64,000 bases of DNA from Agromyces humatus (GCF_021228295.1 NZ_JAJQPD010000011.1:1-64000), one strand, 5' to 3'; counted from the first letter of the stretch, positions 30,926-40,195 are shown. A program made the numbers and translations. The notes: generated by a model from the letters alone, not told the origin.

Positions 30926-32553
30926 CAGTTCAGCTCCTCGAGGCTCTTGGTGCGACGGAAGGCGATGATCGAGATCACCGCGACGATGATGAAGATGATG
31001 ATCGAGTACGCGCTCGCCAGGCCGTAGTCACGCGATTGTCCGGTGAAGGCCACCTTGTAGACCATGGTGATGAGCAGGTCGGTGAACCCGACCGGGATGG
31101 GGGCGTTCGCGTCGCGTGGGCCGCCATCGGTCAACATGTAGATCACGTTGAAGTTGTTGAAGTTGAACGCGAACGATGCGATGAGCAACGGCGCGACGGT
31201 GACGAGCAGCAGTGGCAGCTTGATCAGCCGGAAGATCGCCCACGGTTTCGCGCCGTCGACGGTCGCCGCCTCCTGAATGTCGTCGGGGATCGACTGCAAC
31301 GCGCCCATGCACACGAGGAACATGTAGGGGAACCCGAGCCACAGGTTCACGATGAGCACCGAGACCTTCGCCATCAATGGATCGGTCAGCCACGGTATGG
31401 ATGCTCCTCCGAGCAGCACCTGGTTGATGAATCCGAAGCTCTCGTTCATCATGCCCGCCCAGATCAGGGCCGACAGGAACGACGGGATCGCGTACGGCAG
31501 GATCATCATGATCCGGTAGAACTTCCGTCCACGCATGCGCATGTCGTTGAACACGATCGCGAGGAACAGCCCGAGGAAGAACGTCGAGGCGACTGAAATG
31601 AGCGCGAATGCGAACGTCCAGAGGGTGACGTACACGAGCGGTTGCGCGAGGCGCGGATCGGTGACCGCGCGCACGAAGTTGTCGAAGCCGACGGTGATCT
31701 GCCACCCGGGCAGCAGTTCGTCGCCGTCGGCCGAGGTGAACGCACCCGTGCCGATGTCGGAGTACACCGTGCCCGTCGAGAGGTCGGTCATCGTGCCGGC
31801 GGCCTCGTCGTATTCGAGGTTCGAGAGGTAGAGGTAACCGCTCGACCCGTCCGGCGTGCGGATGGCGCCGTCGTTCGGGTCGTCGGAGAACGGCACAGCG
31901 AGTTCGGTGATCTCGTCGGTGCGTGCGATCACGTCGGCGAAGCTGAGGGTGGTCCATCCGTCGATGGCGACGGCCTTGCCGCCCTCCATGTCTGCGTCGA
32001 CCTCGGTGAGCGGCTGTTCGGTCGTACCGACGCTCGCCTGGCCATCTGGATCGGTGACGAGCAGGCCGAGGGTGCCGAACTGGTCGACGACGGTGACACC
32101 GTAGGTCGGCGAGTCGGGCACTCGTTCGAGCGAGGACGCCATGAGCGACGAGACCGCCTGCTCTTGAGAGCCGTTGTGCCCGGTGCCGTAGTTGGTGAAG
32201 GCGATGTAGCCGGTGTAGACGACCACGAACACCTGGAACACGACGAGGAAGATCACGCCCGGCGTGAGGTATTTCGCCGGGAGCTTGCGGCGTGAGAAGT
32301 AGATCCAGTTGACGGCGACGGCGACCACGCCGACGATGGCCGCGACGAGCCATTGCCCTGCGCCGACGAGCACGAAGACCGCGAACACGGCGATCGCGTC
32401 GATGATTCCGAGCGCGAGCAGCTTGAAGAGCAGCATCTTCACCCCACCGGATGCCGCGTCGGCGATGCGTGCGGCCTGCCGCTGCCGCTTCGTGGGTTTC
32501 GGTGCCGTACCCGAGGTTTCGGGCGTGACCTCTTCGTCAACCGTGGTCGTCAT
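30925..32553 (-). CDS. malF: Maltose-type ABC importer, MalF-like permease with large periplasmic loop
   Basis: A 542-aa permease. Three hydrophobic segments (about 35-130) precede a long extracytoplasmic insert (about 135-285, rich in Asp/Thr) as in true MalF, then five more segments. The EAA loop is EAATVDGAKPWAIFRLIKLP. The insert distinguishes it from ordinary 300-aa sugar permeases and supports maltose/maltodextrin specificity. It lies between the binding-protein gene (across a strong hairpin) and malG. Confidence 0.87.
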   Translation of the reverse strand: MTTTVDEEVTPETSGTAPKPTKRQRQAARIADAASGGVKMLLFKLLALGIIDAIAVFAVFVLVGAGQWLVAAIVGVVAVAVNWIYFSRRKLPAKYLTPGVIFLVVFQVFVVVYTGYIAFTNYGTGHNGSQEQAVSSLMASSLERVPDSPTYGVTVVDQFGTLGLLVTDPDGQASVGTTEQPLTEVDADMEGGKAVAIDGWTTLSFADVIARTDEITELAVPFSDDPNDGAIRTPDGSSGYLYLSNLEYDEAAGTMTDLSTGTVYSDIGTGAFTSADGDELLPGWQITVGFDNFVRAVTDPRLAQPLVYVTLWTFAFALISVASTFFLGLFLAIVFNDMRMRGRKFYRIMMILPYAIPSFLSALIWAGMMNESFGFINQVLLGGASIPWLTDPLMAKVSVLIVNLWLGFPYMFLVCMGALQSIPDDIQEAATVDGAKPWAIFRLIKLPLLLVTVAPLLIASFAFNFNNFNVIYMLTDGGPRDANAPIPVGFTDLLITMVYKVAFTGQSRDYGLASAYSIIIFIIVAVISIIAFRRTKSLEELN

Positions 32554-32582
32554 GCTGCTTGCTCTTCCCGTCGAACGTGAGG

Positions 32583-32621
32583 GCTCCGGGTCGGATGTCG
32601 CTGCGACATCCGACCCGGAGC
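32583..32621. terminator. Perfect 18-bp stem-loop between malE- and malF-type genes
   Basis: 32583-32600 is exactly complementary to 32604-32621 around a 3-nt loop, directly after the binding-protein stop. No U-tract. In E. coli and others a hairpin at this place stabilises the malE message and lowers downstream expression; the same function is likely here. Confidence 0.75.
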
Positions 32622-32631
32622 GTCTCGGTCG

Positions 32632-33864
32632 TTACTTGCTGATCGCAGCCTGCACGTCGCTGGTCAGCTTCTGCCAGGTCGCGACGGGGTCGGCCCCGTT
32701 GATGACGCCGGCCTGGGCGATGCCCCAGTACTCCCAGACCGAACCCATGGCGGGGATCGCGGGCATCGGCACGGCCTCGGCACCGACGGCGGCGAAGCCC
32801 TCGATGATCGGGTCGCTCGACGCGGTCTCGGCTGCGGCCGAGAGCGCCGGGAGGATGTTGCCCGCCTCGAAGAGCTCGAGCTGCACGTCTTCGGTGCCGA
32901 TGTAGTTCACGAGGAAGTCGTTCGCGGCGACCTTGTTCTCGGACTCCGACGAGACGAAGAAGCCCTTGACGCCGGCGAACGGCTGGGCCGCCTCAGCGGT
33001 CGGGCTGGGCACGGTGTCGATCGCGACGTTGATGCCGCCGTCGATCGCGGCGCCGACATTCCACGGACCGGTCAGCCAGAAGGCGGCGGTGCCGTCGAGG
33101 AACGCCTGCTTGGCGATGTCACCGTCGATGTCGGTGTTGAAGTTGCCGGTGCCGTTCTTGCCCTGCGCGCCGAGCCACGAGGCGAACTCCTCGCCGCCCG
33201 CGTTTCCGAGCTGCAGGTCGGTGGGGTCGTAGCCCTCGTCGTTCGTGCCGAAGACCGGAGCGCCGAACGCCGTCTGGAACGGGTAGAGGTGGTACGGGTT
33301 GCCCTCGGCACCCTGCTCGACCACGAACGGGTGGGCGAGGCCGGCGGCCTGACCCTTGGCGACCATGTCGTCGAAGCTCGTGGCGGCCTCGGGAACGAGG
33401 TCGGCGTTGCGCAGCACGGCGATGTTCTCGACCGCGTACGGAAGCATGTAGGTGGTGCCCTCATAGGTCGACGCGTCGACCGCGACCGGGAGGTAGTCGG
33501 CGGCGGAGTCGCCGAGTTCGATCGGCGCGACCACGCCGTTCGTCGAGAGCTCGCCGAGCCAGTCGTGCGCACCCATCGTGATGTCGGGGCCCTTGCCGGT
33601 CGGCACCTGCTGGATGAAGTCGTCCTTGATGTCGGCGTTGTCCTTGCCGACGAGCTCGACCTCGACACCCTTCTCTTCGGAGTAGGCGTCGGCTGCGGCC
33701 TGCAGCGCGTCGACGCGCTCGGCGTCGACCCAGACCGTGAGCGTGCCGCCCGCGGCCGCGGCCTCGTCGGCCTCGCCCGATCCGGTGGAGCAGGCCGCGA
33801 GGCCGAGCGTCGCGACGACCGCCGCCGCGCCGACCGCGAGCAGGCTCTTCTTGTTCACCCTCAT
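32632..33864 (-). CDS. malE: Maltose/maltodextrin-binding lipoprotein, MalE-like
   Basis: A 410-aa extracellular binding protein anchored by a lipobox (GLAAC, residues 20-24) after MRVNKKSLLAVGAAAVVATL. The fold is family 1 sugar binding: GGTLTVWVDAERVDALQAAA at the mature N-terminus, GKGPDITMGAHDWLGELSTN, YLPVAVDASTYEGTTYMLPY, GYDPTDLQLGNAGGEEFASW. ATG 33864 is chosen because it precedes the signal peptide directly. First gene of a leftward operon with the two permeases, with a LacI-type operator at its promoter. Confidence 0.87.
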   Translation of the reverse strand: MRVNKKSLLAVGAAAVVATLGLAACSTGSGEADEAAAAGGTLTVWVDAERVDALQAAADAYSEEKGVEVELVGKDNADIKDDFIQQVPTGKGPDITMGAHDWLGELSTNGVVAPIELGDSAADYLPVAVDASTYEGTTYMLPYAVENIAVLRNADLVPEAATSFDDMVAKGQAAGLAHPFVVEQGAEGNPYHLYPFQTAFGAPVFGTNDEGYDPTDLQLGNAGGEEFASWLGAQGKNGTGNFNTDIDGDIAKQAFLDGTAAFWLTGPWNVGAAIDGGINVAIDTVPSPTAEAAQPFAGVKGFFVSSESENKVAANDFLVNYIGTEDVQLELFEAGNILPALSAAAETASSDPIIEGFAAVGAEAVPMPAIPAMGSVWEYWGIAQAGVINGADPVATWQKLTSDVQAAISK

Positions 33865-33991
33865 TGGTGTGTGCCCTTCGTGTGCGTGAGTCCGGCACCT
33901 TCGCCTGGTGGAGGAGCTGTATTCCCCGTTCCGCCGGGCGGAACCACTGCACCGTGACCGAAAGGCCGCTCTTTCGTGTGGAGTGCTCGCG

Positions 33992-34129
33992 ATCTGCAAG
34001 CGATTACAGGTATACCTTGAGAACGCCGCATCGCCAAACCGGGATGCCTCGATCGATACCGGTTCGTGACCATTAGTTCTTGCGCTGAGCATGCAAGCGT
34101 TTCCATCCTTTGTTCAGATGTCGTACAGT
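33992..34129. promoter_or_regulatory. Divergent mal promoters with two TGCAAGCG operators
   Basis: Leftward promoter (minus strand): -35 TTGGCG (34032-34037), 17-bp spacer, -10 TATACC (34009-34014), followed by the box TGCAAGCGATTACAGG (33995-34010). Rightward: TTTCCA (34100-34105), 18-bp spacer, TACAGT (34124-34129), with box TGCAAGCGTTTCCA (34092-34105) over the -35. The shared TGCAAGCG-TT core is LacI/MalR-like. The regulator is not adjacent; the LacI gene at 41529 is one candidate. Confidence 0.6.
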
Positions 34130-34135
34130 TTCCGC

Positions 34136-35854
34136 ATGACTTCCGAATGGTGGCGCACCGCCGCGATCTACCAGATCTACCCCCGCTCGTTCGCCGACGC
34201 GAACGGCGACGGCATGGGCGACCTCGCCGGCATCACGTCGCGTCTCGGCGACCTGCACGACCTCGGCATCGACGCCATCTGGCTCTCGCCGTTCTACACT
34301 TCACCCCAGCGCGACGCGGGCTACGACGTCACCGACTACTGCGACGTCGACCCGCGCTTCGGCACCCTGGCCGACTTCGATGCCATGGTCGCCGAGGCCC
34401 ACGCACGCGACATCCGCGTCATCGTCGACCTCGTGCCGAACCACTCGAGCGACCAGCACGTCTGGTTCCAGGCCGCGCTCGCCGCCGCGCCGGGCAGCGC
34501 CGAGCGTGCGCGCTACCTGTTCCGCGACGGCCACGGCACCGCGGGCGGGCTGCCCCCCAACAACTGGGAGTCGGTCTTCGGCGGCCCCGCGTGGACCCGC
34601 GTCACCGAGGCCGACGGCATGCCCGGTCAGTGGTACCTGCACCTCTTCGACAGCTCGCAGCCCGACTTCGACTGGACGAACGAAGTGGTGCGCGAGGAGT
34701 TCCGCCGCATCCTGCGCTTCTGGCTCGACCGCGGAGTCGACGGGTTCCGCGTCGACGTGGCTCACGGCATGATCAAGGCCGACGGCCTGCCCGACTACAC
34801 GCCGCCCACCGCGGGCGGCAGCATGGGCGGCGCCGGCGGGGTCACGGCAGACGCCCTCCACGACACAGTCGGCACCGATGCGACGGGCGTGGCGCTCGAG
34901 CCCGAGATCAGCGACGAGGCCGGCGACGGTGCGCCCTACTGGGCGCAAGACGGCGTGCACGAGATCTACCGCGACTGGCGCGCGCTGCTCGACGAGTACC
35001 CCGGCGAGCGCATCCTCGCCGCCGAGGCGTGGGTCGACCCGCTCAGTCGGGTCGCCAAGTGGGTTCGCCCCGACGAGATGCACCAGGCATTCAACTTCGC
35101 CTACCTCGAGACCCCCTGGGATGCCGCCGCGCTGCGCACCGTCATCGATGCCTCCCTCGACGCGTTCGGCGCGGTGGGCGCCCCATCGACGTGGGTGCTC
35201 TCGAACCACGACGTCGTGCGCCACGCCACCCGCCTCTCGGTGACCGAGCCGAACCCCCAGGGCCACGGCCTCGGCCCCCGCTCGGCCGGGCTCCCGTCGT
35301 ACGCACCGGGCCTGCGCCGCGCCCGCGCCGCGACCGCACTCATGCTCGCGCTGCCCGGATCTGCCTACCTCTACCAGGGCGAGGAACTCGGGCTTCCCGA
35401 GGTCATCCACCTGCCCGACGACGCGCGTCAGGACCCCACCTGGTTCCGCACGGCGGGCGAGCGATACGGACGAGACGGATGTCGCGTGCCGCTGCCGTGG
35501 GAGGGATCGGCTCCTTCGTACGGGTTCGGCCCCTCGGATGCCTCGTGGTTGCCGCAGCCCGCACAGTGGGCCGAGCTCGCGCGCGATCAGCAGCGCGGCG
35601 TCGCCGGCTCGACGCTCTCGATGTACCGCGACGCGCTCGCGCGGCGGCGTGAGCACGGCCTCGCCTCGGGGTCGGTCGAATGGCTCACCGGCTACCCGGC
35701 CGACGTCGTGGCGCTACGCAACGGCGACGTCATCGTGGTGGCGAACACGGGCTCCACGGCGATCGAGTTGCCCGCCGGCGACGTGCTGCTCACGAGCGAA
35801 GTCCTGGCCGACCGCGCCCTCGCGCCCGACACCACGGCCTGGCTCCGCGCGTAA
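34136..35854 (+). CDS. GH13 alpha-glucosidase (oligo-1,6-/alpha-1,4-glucosidase type)
   Basis: A 572-aa cytoplasmic GH13 enzyme opening WWRTAAIYQIYPRSFADANG, with GIDAIWLSPFYTSPQRDAGY, DLVPNHSSDQHVWF, nucleophile in DGFRVDVAHG (about residue 204), acid/base in ILAAEAW (about 297) and SNHDVVRHATRL (about 358). This is the exo-alpha-glucosidase subgroup that releases glucose from maltose or isomaltose. ATG 34136 begins 7 nt after the -10, so the message is probably leaderless; an earlier ATG (34091) lies upstream of that promoter. Divergent from malE and controlled by paired operators. A related enzyme is at 49264. Confidence 0.88.
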   Translation: MTSEWWRTAAIYQIYPRSFADANGDGMGDLAGITSRLGDLHDLGIDAIWLSPFYTSPQRDAGYDVTDYCDVDPRFGTLADFDAMVAEAHARDIRVIVDLVPNHSSDQHVWFQAALAAAPGSAERARYLFRDGHGTAGGLPPNNWESVFGGPAWTRVTEADGMPGQWYLHLFDSSQPDFDWTNEVVREEFRRILRFWLDRGVDGFRVDVAHGMIKADGLPDYTPPTAGGSMGGAGGVTADALHDTVGTDATGVALEPEISDEAGDGAPYWAQDGVHEIYRDWRALLDEYPGERILAAEAWVDPLSRVAKWVRPDEMHQAFNFAYLETPWDAAALRTVIDASLDAFGAVGAPSTWVLSNHDVVRHATRLSVTEPNPQGHGLGPRSAGLPSYAPGLRRARAATALMLALPGSAYLYQGEELGLPEVIHLPDDARQDPTWFRTAGERYGRDGCRVPLPWEGSAPSYGFGPSDASWLPQPAQWAELARDQQRGVAGSTLSMYRDALARRREHGLASGSVEWLTGYPADVVALRNGDVIVVANTGSTAIELPAGDVLLTSEVLADRALAPDTTAWLRA

Positions 35855-35921
35855 CTCGCCCGGCGCGCAACGCAGGACGAGAGCCGCGCCACCCCCACCG
35901 CGCCCGCAGTACCGTGGTCGC

Positions 35922-36311
35922 ATGCGCCGAGGACGTGCGGGGTTGGAGTTCGCGCTGGTCGCCGCTGCCGCCGCACTCGCCGCGACCCTGGCCGGATGCA
36001 CCGCGCCCGACTGCCGCGACGAGACGTCCACCTCGATCACGGTGCACACGATCAAGCCCGGCGCCGTCTCGGTGCAGTGCTGGTCGGGTTGCATCGAGGG
36101 CGGGCGGGAGTTGGCCCCGCCCACGACCGACGGCGAGTGGACGGCCGAACTCGATGTCGATCAACCGACGTCGATCACGCTCGCCGTGCGCGGCGCATCG
36201 GGCGGGCTGCTCTTCGCCGAGCGGTTCCGGCTCGAATGGTCGGGATGTCCCGCCACGCCGAGTCCCGACGTGCTCGAGTTGCTGCAACCCGAGGGTGGCT
36301 CAGGCGGCTGA
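35922..36311 (+). CDS. Small putative lipoprotein, 129 aa
   Basis: A 129-aa protein with an N-terminal signal (AGLEFALVAAAAALAATLAG) and lipobox LAGC at about residue 26. The mature part has further Cys residues (APDCRD, VQCWSGCIEG, WSGCP) that could form disulphides, and a compact beta-rich pattern (SITVHTIKPGAVSVQC; SITLAVRGASGG). No family recognised. It stands alone after the GH13 gene and converges on the M23 peptidase gene. Confidence 0.72.
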   Translation: MRRGRAGLEFALVAAAAALAATLAGCTAPDCRDETSTSITVHTIKPGAVSVQCWSGCIEGGRELAPPTTDGEWTAELDVDQPTSITLAVRGASGGLLFAERFRLEWSGCPATPSPDVLELLQPEGGSGG

Positions 36312-36352
36312 CTCCTGAGTCGCGGAGTGCCCTCGCGGGCGAACCGCGGGCT

Positions 36353-38827
36353 CTAGTTCGTGTTGGCGTAGAGCCAGACGAGCGGGTCGACCTTGGTGCC
36401 GTCGACTCCGCCGATGCGGATCTCGAAGTGCAGGTGCGGTCCGGTAGACATACCGGTCGAGCCGGTCGTGCCGAGCACGTCGGCGACCTCGACGGTGTCG
36501 CCGACCTCGAATCGGCGCGAGCCGTACTCCATGTGCGCGTAGACGCTCGTGATGAGTTCGCCGTCGATGACGTGATCGATCATGACGACGACGCCGAGCG
36601 AGCCGCCCCCGTCGGTCGAGTCGACGACGGTGCCGTCGGCGATGGCCTGGATCTCGGCCCCGAGGCCGGGGTTGAAGTCCTGGCCGCCGTGGTCGCTGGA
36701 ACATCCGGCGCAGTCGCGGTACCCGAACTGGTCGCCGACGTGCACGCCGACCGCGAACGGCCACTGGATCGTTCCGGCCGGGTTGTTGATGAAGTCGCTG
36801 TCGGCGCGAATGCCCGCAGCCTCGGCGTACTCCTGCACGGTCTGCGATTCGTAGCCCTCGGACTGCACGGTCTGCGTCGCGAGCACACCGCCCGAGATCA
36901 CGACGCGCTGCCCGTCTTCGCTGTGCATCGTCGCCTGCTCGAGCGCCATGGCCTGCACGTCGGCGGGCGTCAGGAGCGAGAGCGACGGCACGGATGTCGC
37001 GACCGCGAGCAGCGCCGCGAAGCTCATGGCGATCATGCTCGCGAGCGTGCGGGCTCCGCGGCGACGCCTCTGAGGCGGGCGCATCGAGAATGAGCGGACG
37101 GCCGAGAGGCGAGCGGATGTCGCGCCCCGGCGTGCGGGCACCGAGTCGACCGTTCGACCGGCGACGCCTGAGGCCGCGCGGCGAGCGGCCGGCGCAGGCG
37201 ACGACTGCGGGCGGCGCGAGGTGCGGCTCGACGCGTTCGACGCGGTTCGCGACCTCGAAGCGGCGGGGTCGCTCTGCAACGACGAGGCGAAGAGGTCGAG
37301 GTCGTCGACGTCTTCGGTGTGGACCGACGAGGTCTGCCCGATCGCGGCTGCGGCGATTGCTGCGGCGAAGTCGTCGGAGGCTGCCGAGGCCGGCGCGGCC
37401 GGCACTGCGGGCGTCGAGTTCGGCGCAGTGCGCGTCGGGCTCTTCGCAGCGGGCGTCGCGCTCGGCGCAGTCGGCATCGCGCCCCACGCGATCGCCGCAC
37501 GGGATGCGGTCGCAGCGGTGGGGGCGGTCGCGGCGGCGGGAGCAATCGCGGAGGCTGCGGAGGCAACCGCGGCATTGGAGGCTGCGGAGGCCACCGCGGC
37601 AGCGGAGGCGGCGGCCGCGGCAGCAGCCGCGGCAGCGACGGTCGCCGATGCCACGGCGTCGCCCGCAGCGACACCGGCTGCGGCCGCCTCGGCACCCCGC
37701 GTCATCGACTTCGGCAGTGCCCTGGCCGACTTCGCCTTCTTGGTCTTCTTGTTCTTCTTCGGCGCGCGCTCGGCCCGTGCTGAGCGACCGCCACGGCTCC
37801 GCCCGGTCTCGGGCTCGTCATCGTCGACGGTGAGGTCGGCGAACAGGGCGTCGAAGCCGCCAACGCCCGCGCCGACGGCGGCACTTGCGCCTGCGGCGGC
37901 ACCTGCGCCGGCGGCGGCATCCGATGCATCGGCGCGCGACATGACGAAGGCCGAGTCGCGGTCACGCCGTGGGGCGATCGACTCGGCCTTGGGAAGTGCG
38001 GTGGGTGTTGCGGGGGTCTGCGGGGTGAAGACGGGTGTCGCCGGTGTCGGCCTGGCGGCCTGAAGCGGTTCGGCGGGCCGCCACTCGGCCGGCTGCACGC
38101 CGGCGGGCTGCACGTCCGTGGGTCGCGTTTCCGCGGGCCGAACGCCGGTGGGCCGCCCTTGGGCACCGCTTTCAGCCGTGCGCCGTGAGCGGCGGTCGAC
38201 CGGCTCGGACGACGCCGGCGCGAGTCCGAAGAGCTCGTCGAAGCTCGGCTGCGAGCCGCCGGATGGGGCGGCGAAGGAGGGGGCAGGGGCATCAGGAATC
38301 ACTGCAACCGCAGGCTCGACGGCAGCGGGCCGCACCGCGGACTCGACGGCAGCGGGCTGGGCCGACTCTGGCCACGCCGCTGCTGGTCGAACCACCGGCT
38401 CGACCGAACCCGAACCCGAAGCCGAACCCGAACCCGAGGCCGAAACCGAAGGCGAAGCCGAAGGCGAACCCGAACCCGAAGGCCAAGCCGAAGCCGAAGG
38501 CGAAGGCGAAGGCGAAGGCGAAGGCGAAGGCGAAGGCGAAGGCGAAGGCGAAGGCGAAGGCGAAGGCGCGACCGTAGTAGGCCTGGCCGCGAACTCGATC
38601 GCGGCCGGCTGGGCGGGAAACTCGACTCCCCGCGGCTGCGCCGGACGCTCGATGCCACGTGGTCGCATCGGAAGCCCGGCCGCCTCGACACCGGGCGCCC
38701 CAGACGCACGCGACGCTTCGGCGGCCTCGCGGGCGCGCTGCTCCCGACGGGTCAGGGGTCGCTCAGGCCGCAGATCAGCCTGAGTGCCTGGCGTGGAACC
38801 GTCGGGCACGAGGGGGGACTCGAGCAC
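36353..38827 (-). CDS. M23 peptidase with long low-complexity N-terminal stalk
   Basis: An 824-aa protein. Residues 1-580 are low-complexity: Ser-Pro hexamer-encoded repeats (about 88-140), Pro/Ala/Glu blocks and an Ala-rich run. A single hydrophobic segment (TLASMIAMSFAALLAVATSV) follows, then a LytM/M23 domain with zinc ligands in HGGQDFNPG and HLHFEIR. It should cleave peptidoglycan cross-bridges at the outer face; the long N-terminus is predicted cytoplasmic and disordered, an unusual size. The end YANTN is the normal end of the M23 fold. About 330 bp without a gene precede it. Possible role in cell growth or division (inference). Confidence 0.8.
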   Translation of the reverse strand: MLESPLVPDGSTPGTQADLRPERPLTRREQRAREAAEASRASGAPGVEAAGLPMRPRGIERPAQPRGVEFPAQPAAIEFAARPTTVAPSPSPSPSPSPSPSPSPSPSPSPSASAWPSGSGSPSASPSVSASGSGSASGSGSVEPVVRPAAAWPESAQPAAVESAVRPAAVEPAVAVIPDAPAPSFAAPSGGSQPSFDELFGLAPASSEPVDRRSRRTAESGAQGRPTGVRPAETRPTDVQPAGVQPAEWRPAEPLQAARPTPATPVFTPQTPATPTALPKAESIAPRRDRDSAFVMSRADASDAAAGAGAAAGASAAVGAGVGGFDALFADLTVDDDEPETGRSRGGRSARAERAPKKNKKTKKAKSARALPKSMTRGAEAAAAGVAAGDAVASATVAAAAAAAAAASAAAVASAASNAAVASAASAIAPAAATAPTAATASRAAIAWGAMPTAPSATPAAKSPTRTAPNSTPAVPAAPASAASDDFAAAIAAAAIGQTSSVHTEDVDDLDLFASSLQSDPAASRSRTASNASSRTSRRPQSSPAPAARRAASGVAGRTVDSVPARRGATSARLSAVRSFSMRPPQRRRRGARTLASMIAMSFAALLAVATSVPSLSLLTPADVQAMALEQATMHSEDGQRVVISGGVLATQTVQSEGYESQTVQEYAEAAGIRADSDFINNPAGTIQWPFAVGVHVGDQFGYRDCAGCSSDHGGQDFNPGLGAEIQAIADGTVVDSTDGGGSLGVVVMIDHVIDGELITSVYAHMEYGSRRFEVGDTVEVADVLGTTGSTGMSTGPHLHFEIRIGGVDGTKVDPLVWLYANTN
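38407..38567. repeat. Hexanucleotide microsatellite, (GAAGGC)12 plus degenerate copies
   Basis: Twelve perfect tandem GAAGGC units (38496-38567) follow a degenerate CCGAAC/CCGAAG tract (38407-38495). On the minus strand they encode Ser-Pro repeats of the M23 protein. The unit keeps frame, so slippage would change stalk length only. Confidence 0.88.
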
Positions 38828-39159
38828 GTATTGGGGCTTTCGGCGTGGGGGACGGGGATGGGACTTCGGAGGAGGTGCTCATCCCGGCCTGCGCCGAGAT
38901 AACGGATTGGTAAAGCGTAGCCGTTCCCGAAGGCGAATGCCACGCGAGAATGAGGTTTCCGTCGCGGTTGCCCGAGTTGACCAGCGGTTTCATCTGCGAC
39001 ACGCCGCGAGGCCGCGGCCGCGGCCTTCCAATCAGCCCGCAACTCAGACCTGCACGCAGTACGTAGGTCAGGAGATTCGTCGCGATGCCGCGCTCACAGC
39101 GAGGATCGCGCCCATTCTCGTGAGCCTGCGGATGCTGCTGCGCGAGCTGCGGGCCCCGC
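38828..39159. other. 332-bp gap upstream of the M23 gene
   Basis: No gene seen. On the minus strand it would be a long 5' leader or promoter region. It contains GGCCGCGGCCGCGGCC (39012-39027), a dyad, and purine-rich segments. A regulatory RNA is possible since M23/Rpf genes of actinobacteria sometimes have c-di-AMP riboswitches, but I could not match the ydaO motif. Confidence 0.4.
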
Positions 39160-39993
39160 TCACGCCCCGGCCGCCTCGAGCGCCGCTGTCAACTCCTCGT
39201 ACAGCTCCGGAGCGGCCGCCACGAACAACTCGGAACTCTCGCGCTCACCGCGCGGCCCGCCGCCGACCCGTGCCCCGGCCTCACGAGCGATCACGGCGCC
39301 GGCCGCGTGGTCCCACGGGTTGAGCCCGCGCTCGTAGTAGGCGTCGAGGCGCCCTGCGGCGAGCAGGCAGAGGTCGAGCGCGGCAGACCCGATGCGGCGG
39401 ATGTCGCGCACCTGCGGCAGCACTCCGAGCAGCACTTCGGCCTGTTCGCGTCGCCGCTCGGCCGAGTAGCCGAACCCGGTGCCGACGAGCGCCCGCCCGA
39501 GCGGTACGCCCGTGTTGACCTGCAGTCGCTCGTCGCCGAGCCACGCCCCGCCGCCGGCGCTCGCGGTGAACACCTCGCCCGTCGTCGGATTGAAGACCAC
39601 GCCCGCGACGCCCTGCCAGCTGCTCGGGTCGGGCTCCCCGGTCACGACGGCGATGCTCACGGTCCAGGCGGGCACCCCGTACAGGAAGTTCACGGTGCCG
39701 TCGATCGGATCGACCACCCAGCTGACGCCGCTCGTGCCCACGCGCGAGTCGTGCTCTTCGCCCACGATGCCGTCGTCGGGACGCGCCGCGAGGATGCGCT
39801 CGCGGATGAGCCCCTCGGTGTCGCGGTCGGTCGCGGTGACGATGTCGGTGGGCGTCGACTTCGTCGCAGCGACCTCGATGCCGCTGCCCCCGGCGCGGCG
39901 CGCCGCGAGGGCGAACTCCCCCGCTTCGACTGCGATGCTCCTCGCGAGGTCGAGCAGGGCTGCAGGGTCGACGGATGCCTCGTGCTGGGTCAT
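39160..39993 (-). CDS. Inositol monophosphatase family phosphatase
   Basis: A 277-aa IMPase-family enzyme. The Mg-binding motifs are GIVGEEHD (about 75-82), WVVDPIDGTVNF (about 91-102) and NPWDHAAGAVIAREAGA (about 225-241). Family members hydrolyse inositol phosphates, histidinol phosphate, PAP or fructose-1,6-bisphosphate; the sequence alone does not settle which. It is monocistronic between the M23 peptidase leader and tRNA-Tyr. Confidence 0.87.
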   Translation of the reverse strand: MTQHEASVDPAALLDLARSIAVEAGEFALAARRAGGSGIEVAATKSTPTDIVTATDRDTEGLIRERILAARPDDGIVGEEHDSRVGTSGVSWVVDPIDGTVNFLYGVPAWTVSIAVVTGEPDPSSWQGVAGVVFNPTTGEVFTASAGGGAWLGDERLQVNTGVPLGRALVGTGFGYSAERRREQAEVLLGVLPQVRDIRRIGSAALDLCLLAAGRLDAYYERGLNPWDHAAGAVIAREAGARVGGGPRGERESSELFVAAAPELYEELTAALEAAGA

Positions 39994-40082
39994 CCCCTCA
40001 CGCTACGCGGTACCGCCGACCGCGCCGACGAACATGTCGCGAATGGTCGGCGCACGCCTCGTGAACCTCACCCGGAACGCAC

Positions 40083-40108
40083 GAATGCCCCGGCTGACCG
40101 GGGCATTC
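40083..40108. terminator. Hairpin downstream of tRNA-Tyr
   Basis: GAATGCCCCGG (40083-40093) and CCGGGGCATTC (40098-40108) form a perfect 11-bp stem with a 4-nt loop, 5 bp beyond the 3' end of tRNA-Tyr. It is the probable terminator of the tRNA transcript. Confidence 0.75.
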
Positions 40109-40113
40109 TCGTG

Positions 40114-40195
40114 TGGCGAGTGAGGGATTCGAACCCCCGAAGTCGTAGACAGCTGATTTACAGTCAGATCCCTTTGGCCGCTTGGGTAACTCGCC
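40114..40195 (-). tRNA. tRNA-Tyr (GTA)
   Basis: An 82-nt class II tRNA on the minus strand: acceptor GGCGAGT pairs with ACTCGCC, anticodon loop CTGTAAA (GTA), a long variable arm as expected for Tyr, T-arm GGGGGTTCGAATCCC. The discriminator is A; CCA is not encoded. Confidence 0.93.

Noticed and set aside
38118-38783. Plus-strand frame rich in Glu-Ala/Glu-Gly repeats opposite the M23 gene
   Set aside because: It is the other strand of the Ser-Pro hexamer repeat and has no recognised domain or RBS.
38828-39159. c-di-AMP (ydaO) riboswitch before the M23 gene
   Set aside because: I could not find the conserved motifs; the suggestion rests on position only.
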